From: Aurantiochytrium sp. KH105
Lineage: Eukaryota > Sar > Bigyra > Thraustochytrida > Thraustochytriidae
DNA: 64,000 nucleotides
Reading direction: 5' to 3'
Assembly: GCA_003116975.1 (NCBI GenBank)
Contig: BGKB01000012.1
Coordinates: 248,001-312,000 of the forward strand
Positions within the stretch are counted from its first letter, which is position 1. Each line of letters begins with the position of its first letter. The notes beneath the pieces were generated by a model. The model was not told the origin of the DNA. It searched no databases and saw only the letters and a program-made list of their open reading frames with translations. Positions 33,378 to 48,300 of the stretch are shown one piece after another. The position numbers were made by a program, and so were the translations under genes.

Positions 33378-36300
33378 GACAAGAAGAAGACCCCCCCACC
33401 ACGGATCGCCGGCAGAACGAGACCGGCCACATTGACAATGTCGTCGAGGGCGAACATGGAAATGACGATGAGGACGACGCAGGCCTTAGCAGCAGGCTTC
33501 GCGTGGGCGAAATGTGCCGCGCCGATGAGGACTGCAGGTCCGAAATATGCTGCGAGCACTTTCGCGTTTGCCTGCCCCGGTCGTGCCGCGATGGCCGTCT
33601 CAATTTTAACGAGACCGGCGTGGACTGCGGCGGAAACACCTGCACCCCGTGCGCCCAGGGGGGCGGCTGTGACACGGACGAAGACTGCCTCTCGCAGCGC
33701 TGCGAGACCACCTTTCGCCATCACTGTCTTCCCGCCTCGTGCACGGACGGCCGCAAGAGCGGCAACGAGACAGACGTGGACTGCGGAGGGCCCATGTGCG
33801 CGCCGTGCTCGGAGGGCTACGATTGCGACACTGACGACGACTGCCAGTCAGGTCTCTGTGACCCAGAGACCGCTCTCTGCGTCGACGCCGCCTGTGGCAA
33901 CGGCATTCGCGATGGCGAAGAGACTGGCGTAGACTGCGGTGGCCTCGACTGCCCTCCTTGCGAACAAGGCCAGGCCTGCCTGTCCAACAGGGACTGTCTC
34001 AGCGGCGCCTGCGACGCCGATGCTGGCATTTGCGTCGACAGGTCGTGCATGAATGGCGTGCTCGACGGCAACGAGACCGACGTGGACTGTGGCGGACCTC
34101 AGTGCATGCCCTGCGGTCTTGGCGCCGTGTGTCGCGGCCCCGGCGATTGCGTGGGCTCCATTTCACGCTTCTCGGAAAACCAGGGAACCTTTGAAGTCGA
34201 GGTCACCTGCCATCCGGACGCGCTTCGTTGCACGTTGGCGTCCTGCCTTGACGGTGTCCTCGACGGCAACGAGACGTCTGTCGATTGCGGCGGCGCCTTT
34301 TGCCCGCCATGTCTTGACGGCAGCGAGTGCGCCGCTGATGCAGACTGCCAAAGCGGACTTTGCTCGCCCGATGTAGGCCTCTGTATGCCAGCCTCCTGCA
34401 GGGACGGCCTTCTCAACGGCAACGAGACCGATGTGGACTGCGGCAACATTTGCGGCCCATGTGCTGCCGGCAAGGACTGCGACGCGGCATCTGACTGCGT
34501 CAGTGGTCTCTGTGACCCGGCATTGGGAACTTGTCTCGATGCATCCTGTGTAGACGGTCGCAAAAACGGTCTTGAGACCGATCAGGACTGCGGCGGCCCT
34601 ACGTGCAGCCGCTGTCCCGCAGGGGCTACCTGCGTCGCAGACGACGATTGCGAGTCGCGCGACTGTTGCGAGCATCGTCGTGTGTGCCTTCCCGAGCACT
34701 GCTCGAACCGCGTCATCGACGGCTTCGAGACGGACGTCGACTGCGGAGGACCTGATTGCTCGCCCTGCCCCGACGCGAGGCAATGCGATGCTGACGCCGA
34801 CTGCGCGTCTGGCGTGTGCGATGACGAAGATGGTCTTTGTCTTCCCGCCACCTGCCGGAACGGCTTACTGGACGGCAACGAGACCGATGTCGATTGCGCG
34901 GGGGGCTGCCACAAATGCTCAGAAGGATCGTTTTGTAGGGCCGATCCCGACTGCCTCTCTGGCGTCTGTGATGACGAGATGGGCGTCTGCGTCCCCTCTT
35001 CGTGTCGCAATGGCGAACAGGACGGCGACGAGACCGATATTGACTGCGCAGGCGACTGTGCGCCGTGCGCCGTGGGGGCCTCGTGCGTCGTTGACGCTGA
35101 CTGCGTCAGTCGCACCTGCGACGCAGACACGGGCGTCTGTCTCGCTGCGCACTGTCGGGATCGCCTTCTCAATGGCAACGAGACCGATATTGACTGCGCG
35201 GGTCCCGACTGTCTCCCCTGCGAGAATGGCCGCCTTTGTATCGCAGATAGCGACTGCACGAGCGGCGTCTGCGACCCGGGCACAGCAAGGTGTCTCAACC
35301 AATTCTGCGCAGACCACATCTTGAACGGCAACGAGACCGCCGTCGATTGCGGCGGTCCAGACTGCCTTCCGTGCGAGGACGGGGCAGAGTGCCTTGTGGA
35401 TCGTGACTGTCGGAGTGGCCGCTGCAATCCGGACTCCAACCTTTGCATGCCGTCTTCATGCTTTGACGGCGAGCTCAATGGCAACGAAACAGACATTGAT
35501 TGCGGAAATGTTTGTGGGCCCTGCGCTGCTGGGCGCGACTGCCAACGCGCCTCTGACTGCGCGAGTGGGCTTTGCGACCCAGAACAGGGCATCTGCCTCG
35601 ATGCATCCTGCGTCGACGGCATTAAAAATGGCCTTGAGACCGCCGTGGATTGCGGCGGACCCGTGTGCGGCCGTTGTGCCGACGGCGAGACTTGTCTCTC
35701 CCACACAGATTGTCACAACCAGCATTGTTGTGAAGTGCATGGCGTTTGCCTCGAGGCTCACTGCTCGAACCGCATCATCGATGGCAACGAAACCGATCTC
35801 AACTGCGGTGGTGACTGCTCGCCGTGCGACGACGGGCTGCTCTGCGAGCGCAACACAGACTGTCTCAGTGAAACATGCCATGATGGCGTGTGTATTCCCG
35901 CCACGTGCCGAAATGGTCGTCGTGATGCCAACGAGACAGATACTGATTGCGGTGGCCCTGCATGCCCGCCTTGCTCGATCGGGGATAAGTGCGAGCATGC
36001 TCGCGACTGTCTTGCGGACGAGGCCTTTTGCGACCTGGCGCACGGCGTTTGCTTTCCGCTGAGCTGCCGCAATGGCCGTCTCGACGGCGCAGAGACTGAC
36101 ATCGACTGCTCTGGCGACTGCCCGCCCTGTGAGGACGGATATCGCTGCGAAGACGGTGCTGATTGCCTCAGTGGCGCCTGCGACCTCGACATGGGCATTT
36201 GTGTGCCCCCAACCTGCACCGATGGTCTTCTCAATGGCAACGAGACAGGCGTAGACTGCGGCGGTATTTGTGCGCCATGTGCGCGAGGCATCGGATGTTT

Positions 36301-39300
36301 CGCAGACGACGACTGTGCCTCTGGCCTTCTTTGCGAGCCGCATCGCCAATTATGCGCGCCCTCCACCTGCTTCGACGGCGTTCTCAATGGGAACGAGACC
36401 GACGTCGACTGCGGCTTTGACTGTGCGCCATGTGACAATGGCCAAGAGTGTATCTCAGCACGCGACTGTAAAGACCTGTGCAGCGAAGACCGCGGCATCT
36501 GCATGCCGTACAGCTGCACGGATGGTCTTCGCAATGGGCTGGAAACGGACACCGACTGTGGAGGCCCCTTTTGCCCCGAGTGCACAAATTTGCACCTTTG
36601 CGCCGAAGATCGTGACTGCCTCAGCGGCTTTTGCGATCCGCGCTTGTCACGATGTATCCCGCGTCAATGCAACGATGGCATTCGCAACGGAAATGAGACT
36701 GGCGTCGACTGTGCTGGGGGTTGTGCTCCCTGCCCACTGGGCGAGCATTGTCTCCAGGACCCTGATTGTGAGTCGGGACTCCGCTGTGACCCGGAACGCC
36801 AGACGTGCGCCCCTGTCGCCTGCTTTGATGGGGTCATGTCCGCAAACGAAACCGATGTAGACTGCGGTGGACCGGATTGCGCCCCGTGCACGGAGCCGCT
36901 TGCGACCTGCGTCGCGGATCGCGATTGCGCGGCCCCTCTCCAGTGCGATGAGCTCTTGCACCAGTGCGTCCCGGCGGATCCCATGGCTCGCAAGCTCCTT
37001 CTCTTGCCCGCGTCCTGCAAGGATGGAATTCAGAACCATGACGAAACAGATGTTGACTGTGGAGGCCCCCTCTGCCTCCCCTGCAACGAGACAGGTCTGT
37101 CGTGCGCTAGGGATGAGGACTGTGCCGGGGACTTGCGCTGCGGCGGAGCTGCGCTTTGCGTCAAGGACACGTGTTTGAACAATGTTCAAGATGGTACCGA
37201 GACTGACGTAGACTGTGGTGGAGCGAGCTGCGCTCCTTGTGCGGACAATCACACATGCCAAAGCGCGAACGACTGTGTGAGCAAGGTGTGCAAGGACAAC
37301 CTTTGCATCCCCGGCTCCTGTTCAGATGGAGTTCTCAACAACGCCGAGGCCGATATTGATTGCGGCGGTCCCAATTGCGAAAAAGCTTGCGCAGAATTCA
37401 GTAGTTGCAACGGGAACAGCGATTGCGCAGGCGATCTCATTTGCGATGAGGACGCCGCACGCTGCGTTCAACCGCAGTGCGCAGGTGGCGCGTGCGGAGG
37501 TGATGCATGCTTGCCATGTGCCGTGGGACGCACTTGCCAGAGTGCCAACGACTGTGCCAGCCATGTCTGTTCGCTTGTCTCGCATCTTTGCCTTCCAAAT
37601 CATTGCGCCAACAACATGCAGGATGCCGATGAGGCTGATATCGACTGCGGCGGCGCCGCCTGTGATGGCTGCGCCCTGGGAGCAGCGTGCAATAACCCTG
37701 CAGACTGCGCGCAAGGCTTGCTCTGTTCGCCGGCGGATTCTACATGCCGGCCGGCCTCCTGCCTGGATGGTATTCAGAACGGCCTCGAGACGTACCCGGA
37801 TTGCGGTGGCCCGCAGTGCCCACCTTGTCAGGAAGTGGGCGAGGCCACTTGTTTGCTCGATCGCGACTGTGCGACGGGGCTCTGCAGCGCCGATGGCGAG
37901 TGTATCGCGCGTACCTGCGCCAATCACGTCAAGGATGCAGAAGAAACAGACGTTGACTGCGGCGGGCCTTTTTGTGCGGCATGCGACAATGGTGCTCAGT
38001 GCACAGACAATGACGATTGTAGTTCCGGGTTTTGCGATCGGGTCCTTGGTGTATGCGCACCCCCGGCTGCTGAAGAGGACTGGATCACCGATTGCAATGG
38101 CCGCAAGCTCACCAATGCAGAGTGTGCCTCCGCGCGACTGGGATACACCTCGTGCGAGCAGCATTTGAACGATGACCTTTGCGACGACGGCACCTTTATC
38201 TCTGATGCCGGAGTTTCGATTGTTCTCAACTGTCCTGCTCATCAATGTGATCGTGGCGCCTGTGGTGCTTGTCGTACGGCGTCTGGTGGCCTCGATCCTG
38301 TCGGCGGCAGTCTGTTGTCCGCTAGATCTTCGTATGTGCTGCCCGGTATCGACACGGCAGCGCTTCCCGATTCAGAGGCGGCTCAGGTCTGGTCCGAAAT
38401 GTATGCGCGCCTGCACAATGGTGCTGCTGAGGTTTTTGCCGGTCCACAGGACCTCATGATCCACCTGCGCGATCTTCGCAAGCTGGCAGAAGTTGACTTT
38501 GCGCAGTACGATGACCAAGCCTTGGGTTTTCACTACGGGGACTTTTTCCGCTATGTCGATTATCTAGGCCTCGCCAAGCCCGAAATGCTGTGCCAGCCTC
38601 AATTTGGATGCCGTCTTTCGACGCATCTCGGTCCAGCGATTGATGCCTTTGCGCACGTCATTATGAGTTTCTATGACTTTTCCGCTATGCCCGAAACGGA
38701 CTTTGTTGTTGACGGAAGCCACGATCCAATGAATCGCGTCCTTTTGGACGGCTTCTTTCTTGGGACTCAAGCTAATCAGGGTGCAGAGGCACGCAAAACC
38801 CTTCGTCTCACAGGCAGCATTCGCGTTGGTCGTCTGAGCGTCGTGGGGCGCGGCGGCGTGCTCGATCTCACCGATGCAACCAGTGTTCATCTCGAGCAAG
38901 GTGTGGTGGTTCTGCCAGGCGGCAAGATTCGCCTCGGTGGCGCGGTGACGCTGACGGGATCCGACCGCGGCTTTATGCTGGTCATGGGGGATCTTGAGGT
39001 TGCCTCGAGCGAGATGCACGACGAAGGCCATCACGAAGAGCAGGATCTCGAACACTCGTCTGCCGTGATGCCTCTCATCGACCTGGCCCGTGTTGACGTG
39101 TTTGGCAGGGCCATCGTCCGTCGAGGCGCTGGTGTACTTTTGTCGCCGCGGACGATGCTTAGCGTCATGCCCGGCGCTTCCATGCACCTTGAGGGCGACC
39201 TCGCCTTTCGATGCACCTCCATGGGCAAGGATTGCCGCATGCGAAACATGGGTCATTTCCAGATCGAAGGGTCTGCCACCATTGACGCCCGCGTCATCAA

Positions 39301-42300
39301 TGATGGTCTTCTCGATGTGAATCGTGGCTCGTTCCGCGCTGCCTTTGGCTTGCAGAATCGCGGTGTCATACGTATCGCACCAGGGGCCATTTGGGAAGTC
39401 CCCGGCGCCGATGCCCTCATCGAGCTTTCGGGAAACCCACTTCGCGAGAACGAATTTGGTCTCAAGTCGCTTCTCGTGCAGACTTCAGGGCCCAGTGAGG
39501 TGCTTGGCAAATCCTCTGTGCTTTTGCATCAGCTTCAGCAGTCGTCAAAATCGATGACCCCGCAGGTTATTGTACGCGGTGTCCTTCGGGTGGAAGCTGG
39601 TGGACAACTTCAAGTTACCGCGGGCGCATCTCTGACGGCTGTCGGCGCATGTGCACTCGAGCTTCTCGAGGGTGCATCGCTCATTGTTCGTGATGCGCAA
39701 GTTGTGCTCGCTCCCGTCTCAGGTGGCCCAGCGAATGGGCTGGATTGTGCGCGGGAGACCCCGCTGCTTGCGGGAGAGCTGGGCGTGCATGGTCGTGGCG
39801 CAGCGGTTCGCGCCTTCTTGGACACCGCCTCGCGAATTCGTGTCGAAGGACGTGTACACCTTTCCGACGGAGGCACAATCGCCGTCGAACACCCGGAGAA
39901 CATGGTGACCTCGCGAAGATCGTTGTCCTCGGCAGCTTCGGGCGGTTCTGCTACCTCTGCCACCACTGTTTTCTCGCAGCCGGTGGTTGCAGATGGCAAT
40001 CTCGTCATTCCGCTTGGACAGTCGGTTGCCTTTGCAAGTTCGCTGGTGCACACTGGCGCCCTTACAGTCCATGGCTCGGTGAGTTTTGAGGGCTACACGT
40101 TGCTCGCCCATCGTGTGAACAACGAGGGTCGCATCGTCGTTGGTTCATCCGGCAACGTTCTCATTGCCGGCATGTACTCGGGCAACGGTTTCCTCAAGGT
40201 GAACGGCCAGCTCTACTTTGGTGGCGCTGGCACTGTCAGTGGAGACCTTGTCAACACCGGCCGCGTGCACGTCGGTGTCGAGTCGCGCGCAGTGATTACC
40301 GAATTTGAGCGTAATCTCTTTTCCTACGATGCGGAGTCGCTTTCAGGTCGCAGACTTATGGCCTGCCCCGATGGCGTACATACGACAAATGTGCGCCTTG
40401 ATATGGGAGCCAGCGCCGGTGTTGGCGTGGAGTGGACCTTGCCTGTGAGCACGTGCGAAGACTACCCTTCGGAGACGGTCTTGCTCGAAGCTCTTGGTCG
40501 GCAGCTTGGTCTCGCGTCTACGTCCGGCCTCTCCGTGCGTGCTGGGTCCGTTGGTAGCTCCTTCGGTGCGCAAACGTTGCGTCGTTCTCTTCAACAGACG
40601 CACGGTGTCTGGGCTCGTCGAGACCAAACGCCGGAAGCGAGTCTCTCCGCTACGGCCGTCCCGGGCGTCGAAGGAGGTTCGCTGGCGCTTGCATTCGCGC
40701 GTGCTCAAGGCGTGGAGATCGATATCTCACGGGCTGCCTCTGTCGACTTCAACGGGCGCATTCTCGACACCGGTGGGCTCTTTGTGGCGGATGATGGTGA
40801 CATGGCCGTTCACGGCGTTGTGTCGATCGACCGCCCAATGCAAAATTTTGGACGCATGTACATTGGTCCGAGTGCACAAGTGGAATTTGTGCGAGCCTTA
40901 GACAGTGCCGGAAATGTCACGATTGACGGTAACGTGACCGTTTCGGATGAAACCACTTACTCGCAGGATGTCTATATTCGCGGCTCGCTCCACGTGACGT
41001 CAACCGGCAATGTCACGTTCGAGGCCATGCTCGAAACCTCGGGATCGCTCTCGGTCGAGGAGGGCGGTGGTGTCGCAATTTTTGGTGCCTCAACGTTTGA
41101 CGAGGATTCCTTTTTCATTTGCGACGGCGAGCTTGAGCTCGGCTACGGCAGCTCGGTGCTCATTTATGGCGACTTTGCAGTAACAGAGACGGGGTCCACG
41201 ATTGTCGATGGTGCACAGATCGACGTTTTCTCCCCTGCCGTCTACTTTGACGGAACGTACTTTCAGACCAAAGGCGCCTTTGTGAGTGTGGAAGATGGAG
41301 GTGTTCTCGTTTTCGAAGGGGACTTCTCTTCCGATGAGAATGCTCAGATATCCGTCGAGTCACGCGGTAAGCTTCGCTTCATGGGCAACTCAATCTTTGC
41401 ACAAGACCTTGTCACGGGCGCTGCCTTTCGCATTGCGACCGAGCAGTATGTAGCTCTCTCCAGCAAGGGAACCGTCATTTTGGGACGAACCGGAACGCTT
41501 GCCATGGAAGGAACGGAACTCCGAAGCACTGGCAGTCTCGAAGCAAAGGAGGGCTCAACAATGACGTGCACCGCATCAGAGTCAAAGCTTTCGCTTCACA
41601 GCGCCGTTGTCGATGGCCTTTTGGCCGTCAACAACTCGTGTGTGGTCATGTTTTCGGGCTACAGCGCTATTGGCGGCTCACTTACGGTCTCGCAGGATGC
41701 TGTCGTGGTGGTCCAGGCGACAAGGTTGACACTTGATCAAGGTGCGCTGTGGACCTCGGAAGGCATTCTGACTATTGATCAAGACGCCGCGCTTGTTGCC
41801 AAGGGTCGGATTCGAAGCCTTGGGCGCACGATCAATCGTGGTCGTCTTCTTGTTGCTTCGGAAGCCACCGCGCCCTCTATTTTTGGTTCGTCCTTGGAGA
41901 GCCAAGGTACAGTGACTTTTGCTGGCGCCGGTATTTTACGAGGTTCTTCACAGTTCTCAGGCGACCTGACTATTGATGTCGGCGGCGCGCTTTACCTCGA
42001 TGGGGCCGTGGTCAGCGTAACCGGGGCCTTTTCGCATGATGGCATTTTGCACACCGGCCCTGACGCGTTGAGCAGCTTCACTTGCTCGTCAACGGAGTGC
42101 ACGTCGACCACAGACAGCCGTCTCGAGGGCGCTGGTAGTGTGACTCTCGCTGAAGGTAGCGAGTGGGAGCTCCTGGGCACGGTGCAGGCACCAGATACCG
42201 CGTCAGGAAATTGGCAGGTACTCAACACTGCAAAGCTGTACGTTGGGGGCCAAGCCTCCATCGGTAGTAGTCTGCGCAATGAGGGCACCCTTTACGTGAC

Positions 42301-45300
42301 CACAGACGCGGATGCCATCTTCACTGGTGCAGTGGTGAGCACGGGCGAAACTCAGGTCGATGGCATGATGCTTTTGTCTGGCGTAAGCGCCGAATTCGAT
42401 GGGCAAATTGGCGGTACCGGAACTCTTGTGGTGGGCTCAGGGTGCAGAGCGGATTTTCTCGGCGATGGCTTGCTTCGGGGCGGACTTCAGGTCCGCGAAG
42501 GTGGAGCCGCCACGATTTGGTCTTCGAGTTTTGACGTGGCCGGAACCAGCGAGAATGCGGGCGATCTCTTGGTCGGCACGGGCGCCGCTTTGCATTTTGT
42601 CTCGGATGGTCTGGGAAAAGCTTTGGCTCAATCCGGGTCTGCGCAGTTTGTAAACTCGGGCTCCTTTCGAAATGATGGAAATGTGACGCTCAGCACGCTC
42701 GCTGTCTTGGGTGGCAGCCTCGAATCGTATGGTGCGTGGGTTGTCTCTTCAACGGGCGAAGCCACCATCATCGGCCTTGCCGAAATCCGTGAAGGCGAAT
42801 GGATTGTGGAAGACGGCGAGGTTGTCATTGACACGGAAGGCGAGCTGACTGTTTTCGGAAACGCCACGTTGGTCTCGAGCGAGTCCAGTTTTGTCCAGGT
42901 GGCAGGGACCCTGACGATTGACGTGCAGGCAACCGCCGACATGCATGGCGCTTGCGCGTCATCTTCAACAGCTGTCATCAACGTACTAGGAGCCTTTGTG
43001 TTGGGAGCCTCCGCGGATCTTCAAGGCTATTTGGAAGTGAACGGCGGCGCTTTGTTGGTAGCGAATCTGGTCGTTTCGTCGGGATCTAGTGAGAAGGGTG
43101 CCGTGGCGCACGATGTGTCTCTTGTTGCCGGCGAAATTTCGGTGCAGTCTGGGGCGCGCTTGCAGATTGAAGGCGGGCTCACGGCTCGTCGCGACATCTT
43201 CGTCATGCCTGGTGCCGAACTCATCTTCACCGCGGACAGTATGTCAAAGCTGCTCTCCTCGGGTGACGATGGCCCTCAGCTTGTGTCTGTGGGTACGCTC
43301 ATCGTGGACCAAGACGCATCTCTTTCGAGCGCAGTGGATATCATCAACACAGGCGAAATTGAGGTCCATGGTACTCTGGAACTCGATGGTGGAACTATTG
43401 AGCTGCGCCAACTGGCGCGTGTCATTCGTGATGTTGTTCCCGAATATCTTATTTCTGACCTTGGCGAGATTTCTGATGATGACATTGGTGGTCTGACTGT
43501 CCTCGAGGGCGGTACACTCACAGGTTGGGCCTTCCTTGAGGGTGACCTCTTGAGTGAAGGAACAGTGCGTCCTGGATCAGATCTCGACCCCGCGGGTGTT
43601 CTTTCAGTTTCCGGTACATTTACCTCGAGAGTGACTGCCGTGCTTGATGTGGTGCTGGCACCGGCAGACAACGCAACCATGCCCCTTTATGGAACTCTTG
43701 ATGTTCAAGGTGAAGTTGACCTGGAAGGTACTGTACGGGTTACTCTTGACCAGTTCTATAGTGACACGATGCGGCTTTCGCCTTTGCTTGCGGCTCGCAG
43801 CGGCCTGGATCTCTCTACGGAGACTCCCTTTGAGGCCAGTGGCCCCGCTGAGTATACCTTTTCTGCGGATGGCTTTGTGGACCAGACTTCGGTTGGCGGA
43901 GATCCTCGCGACGTGCTTCATGTCGACGTGGAGAGCGCCATCTCTCTTGGAGGGCGCCGTGAGCTTTCTGCCGCTTACGCAGAGGATACTCTGTCATCAT
44001 CATCCTCACGTTCTGATCTTGATGCTAGCGAAGAGGACGGCCATGTGGACGCCGCGCGGGCCCGCGCTCGCATGGAGAACGGGACGCATATCCTGGATAT
44101 TTGGCTGGGCGGTGTGCGCAGCATTGAGCCCAGCCGTGCCCGTCGTTTGGTGCACACCATTGAGAGTTATTTGGGCATGACACCCGAGGTAAAGGCGCAA
44201 AAGAAAACGCACATGCCAGGTTTCTTTGACGCCCATGCGATGGAGGTCGTATCACGTCGTTCGGGTCGTTCGTCGCCTTCGGACTACCGCGGTGGCGTTC
44301 AAATTACCCTGGCTTTCCATTGCCCCAGCATTTTCGAGTGTCGATCTTTCTGCGAGACTCTGAATCAGCTTCAGCCGATCATCGATCAGGATCTTTCGGA
44401 GCGTCTGCATGCACTTGGAGTCCATTTGCTATCAACGCGCTCTTCCACATGCGCGTCAGTTCGCGAAAATGTTCACGCAAGCTCCCGGCTGTCCCCTCCC
44501 GTCTGCGTCTCCGACGGAGAAAGAGGTACATTTCTGACCCCCGGAGTCGCATGTCACGAGGCATGCTCTTGTGTTGGCAACCTTTGTTCATGCTTTATGC
44601 GGAATGGCAAATGGGCAGGTTGCACGTGCGGTCCTTTTAGCGCAAACAAGCAAGGTGGGAGCCAGGACCGCGCGGAGCTGGCCATGTCAACCTTGGGCGA
44701 GCTTGCGCACCCCCGTATCGCTTGCGATACGAATGGGCTTGGCGATGTCAAAAGCGGGACGCCTTGCGTTTTTCCGTTCTGGTTCGATGGACAGGAACAT
44801 CATGAGTGCATCGGGTCTGGTTGGGGTGGCGAAGGCTTTTGCGTGGTTCAAGGAAAGATGGCTGGTTGCAAATGCGCTGCCAGTACTCGCGCTGGTTCAT
44901 CAGACGCGAGTGACGTAATGAGCTCTCTGGATCCCTCGGGTCGCGCTTCAGCGCGACAGGTGCCTACATGCGTAACAGATGGCTCCGGCGCTGCGGCCAA
45001 GGGTGACGCCTGCGTGTTTCCCATCATTCACAAGGGTGTCACCCATTTTCGCTGCATTGACCGGGACACCAATGGCGGCTGGTGTTACAACAATCGCGGT
45101 GAGCGTGGTGGCTGCTCATGCTCCCCAGAAAGCAATGTGACTTCGACTTCCGACACCGCTGCGTCAACCTCGCCTTTTGTGAGCGCGCAAGACGAAGCCG
45201 AGATGACAAGCCAAAGTGCTCTGGTTTGGCGCGTGGCGGCAGGCACTCGGTTGGAGGATTCAATCGCAGTGCGTTTTCGGGCATCGCAAAGAACCCAAGT

Positions 45301-48300
45301 GTGGCTGTACGCCTTGCTGGCAGGCAGCACGCGTCCAGAAAAGGATGACATTCTTGCATGCGCAGACAGTGACGATGACGATGCCTTTTTCTCTTCCGTC
45401 CTTGCGGTTGGCGGCGGCCAGGAGCAGGAAGGGGTCCTCGAAGGTCTCGAGCCAAACACCGCATATGATATCTACGTGTGCCCGGAGCACCCGGAAGGCG
45501 AGATTGTATTGCTCCGTTCTGTGAGGACGCAGCGCGGAAAGGGCCGGCGCCTGCTCGCACTGAGCGAAGAGGAAAGGGGGCGACTTATCGTGGTCGACGC
45601 TGCCCTCGAGCTGTGGGAAGGTGACGGCACCGTTCAAGAGTATGCGCTCAAGCTGGATCGGCAGCCTGACGCCCCGGTGACGGTTACAGTGGTGCTGCCT
45701 CCCCGCGACCAACTCGATGCATCTCCTCAAGAGCTCTTTTTCACAGCCGGGAACTGGAATACGTCGCAATATGTTCAAGTCTATGCGCGGGATGATGGTG
45801 TCTTGGAAGATGACCCGCACACGGTAGTCATTCACCATCGTATGGATTCCACCGACGCCCGTTTCGTAGTGGATGAAGGGGAGGACAACGCGGAGACAAT
45901 CGACGTTATCGTTCACGATCTCATGCATGGTCTGGATGGCTCAGCCGCGTTGCATGTTCGTCCCAGTAAGCTTGAGCTGAATGAAGGCGGACCCGCAGGA
46001 GTTTATACAATCAAGCTTGCCCACGAGCCGTCTGCGCCCGTCACCGTTTCGGTTATGGTGCCGCCTGGGGACGATGTGGAAGTTGAGCCTACCAAGCTCA
46101 CCTTTTCGCCTGCCAACTGGAGCGAGACGCAACGCATCGTGGTTAGGGCGATCGACGACCGAATTGAGGAAGACTTTCTTCAGGTCGTACAGCTCCATCA
46201 CCAGCTGGTGTCCTCGGACGATTCATTCTCGAGCGCCGAGGCACCAGTTGTGCTCGTCTTTGTGAACGACACCCGGTCGCAGGGCGACGAGCCCACGTTC
46301 TCAGTGTCTCCTTCGTCGCTCGATCTTGTGGAGGGCGAATCTGCGATGCTCAAGATTCAGCTGGGCAACAACTCGATTCCGCCCGCACAAGATGTCGTGG
46401 TGACATTTGAAGCGACCCGTGCTGCGAATTTCGAGCCTTCCCGTCTTGTCTTCTCACCAAGTGACTGGAACGTTCCCCGCAGTGTGGTCATGCGGATCCC
46501 TCGAGACGGCGTTGTTGAGCCCGAGGGTTCTGCGTCACGATTTTCTCAAGTCGCGTTCTCCGTTGCGTCAAAGGACTTCCTTTACAACGGTCTCAGTATC
46601 GATTCCCTGCCCCTCCGGGTTCTAGATGCCGATGTGCCTGGCTTGGTGCTGAGCACCACGCGAGTCGAGGGCTTGCGGGAGTCTTCTCCTTTGGAGGTGG
46701 GTGTTTTTGATGTTTGGCTGGCCGCCGCGCCACTGGACGGCGCGCTGGTTCGCGTTGACCTGACTGCGTACGATGGCTTTTGCCTCGATCGCCGGCACGG
46801 GCCGGCATTCCATCTTGGGCCATGCGTACTGGATGCAGACTGCACCTTGGCTGCAGCTGGCGATGCGCTCTCGCGTAGTGTCGAGTGTGTGAAGGAGACT
46901 GGCGTCTATCTGGACATGACTGAGACGACGCTATTCTTTGATGTGGACAACTGGCGCATTCCACAGACTGTCACGCTTCGACCGTACGTGGACACGCGTG
47001 TTGAAGCGCCAATGCATCTCTCCAAGATCGGCCTCGTTATGAGTAGCGATCGCGACGAGCGTTTCGTGAATGCCAAGTGTTTTCAGGTGGAACCGGGCTA
47101 CATGAATGGCGTTGCTTTTGTGGAGGCGAGCGAGTGTGCGGTCTTGGCTGAAATTGAGGACGCGGATATTGCTGCTGTTGAATTCTCCCCTGCTCTTCTC
47201 ACGTTGGAGCTTGCCGAGGCGTCGAGTTCCCGCAGCTCCTCAACGGTAGCTACAGCAGTGTATAATGTGACCTTGGCGAGTCGTCCCTGGGCGGCGGTGA
47301 CGATGAATCTGGATATCTCGGCGCCTGGGCTCGTGGTCGAGCCTCGGCAGTTGGTGTTCGGCCCAAGTTCATGGATGATTCCACAGCTTGCGCGCGTCTC
47401 CGCCGACTCTGACATTGGCGAGGCTGACCAGTACACTGCGATCGTGGCACATGAAGCGATCTCCCCCGACCGCGCCTATGACCAGCTTGTTGAAGAACTC
47501 ACTGTGCAAGTAATTCAGGACGCGGCGACTCGCATCGTTCTTTCCAAACACTCGGTGACGGTTTCGGAGGATGGCTTAGTAGAGACCGTAGAGGTTCGTT
47601 TGGCCCGCAAGCCTCAGGTGTCAATGCTTCATGCCGAGCGTGCGGTGCTCGTGGACTTTTACGTGTCAAATGGGCACTGTATCGAAAGCATATCGGGGGC
47701 CTTGCGCCCACGTACATCGCGCTGCGTGAGCGACGTGGACTGTCAAGATGCAGCGATAGGGCCGAATGAGGAGTTGTTTTGCGCCAGGAGCGACCGCGTT
47801 CGCGTTGTGCCGTCTCGCCTTAGTTTCAGCGCCTCGAACTGGGCTCTTCCGCAACGGATTACAATCTCAGCAATTGACGACGCTGTAGCATCAAGCACAA
47901 GTGTCGTCCGAACACTTGTTGTGCCTCGGGCGAGCAGCACCGACCCGTTGTTTAACGACGGCATGGCCGTGTGCGTGGCCATGGATGACAAGGGTAATTG
48001 TCTAGAATTTGACAATTCTACCGCAAGTCGTGGGAGCGTCGTTGTTGCGGTATTCGACAATGACGAGGCGGGCTTGCAAGTGAGCCCCACATCCTTGCGC
48101 ATTGCTGAAAATCTAGACGAGGAAGACCTTGCATCTTCCTTGCTCACCATCCAACTCGCCTCGCGGCCATCGGCCCCGGTCCGCCTTTCAGCTGTGGTTG
48201 CCGCATCAGATGTGCACCGCCTTTCCGTTGTGCCTGCTGTTTTGGAAATCGCGCCGGATGCATGGGCTATGCCACACACTGTGCAACTTGTTCCTATCGA

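Noticed and set aside
34582-35706. 374-codon minus-strand frame and several + strand frames in the Cys-rich array
   Set aside because: Periodic shadows of the repeat-coding frame of the giant gene; their periodicity equals the coding repeat length.
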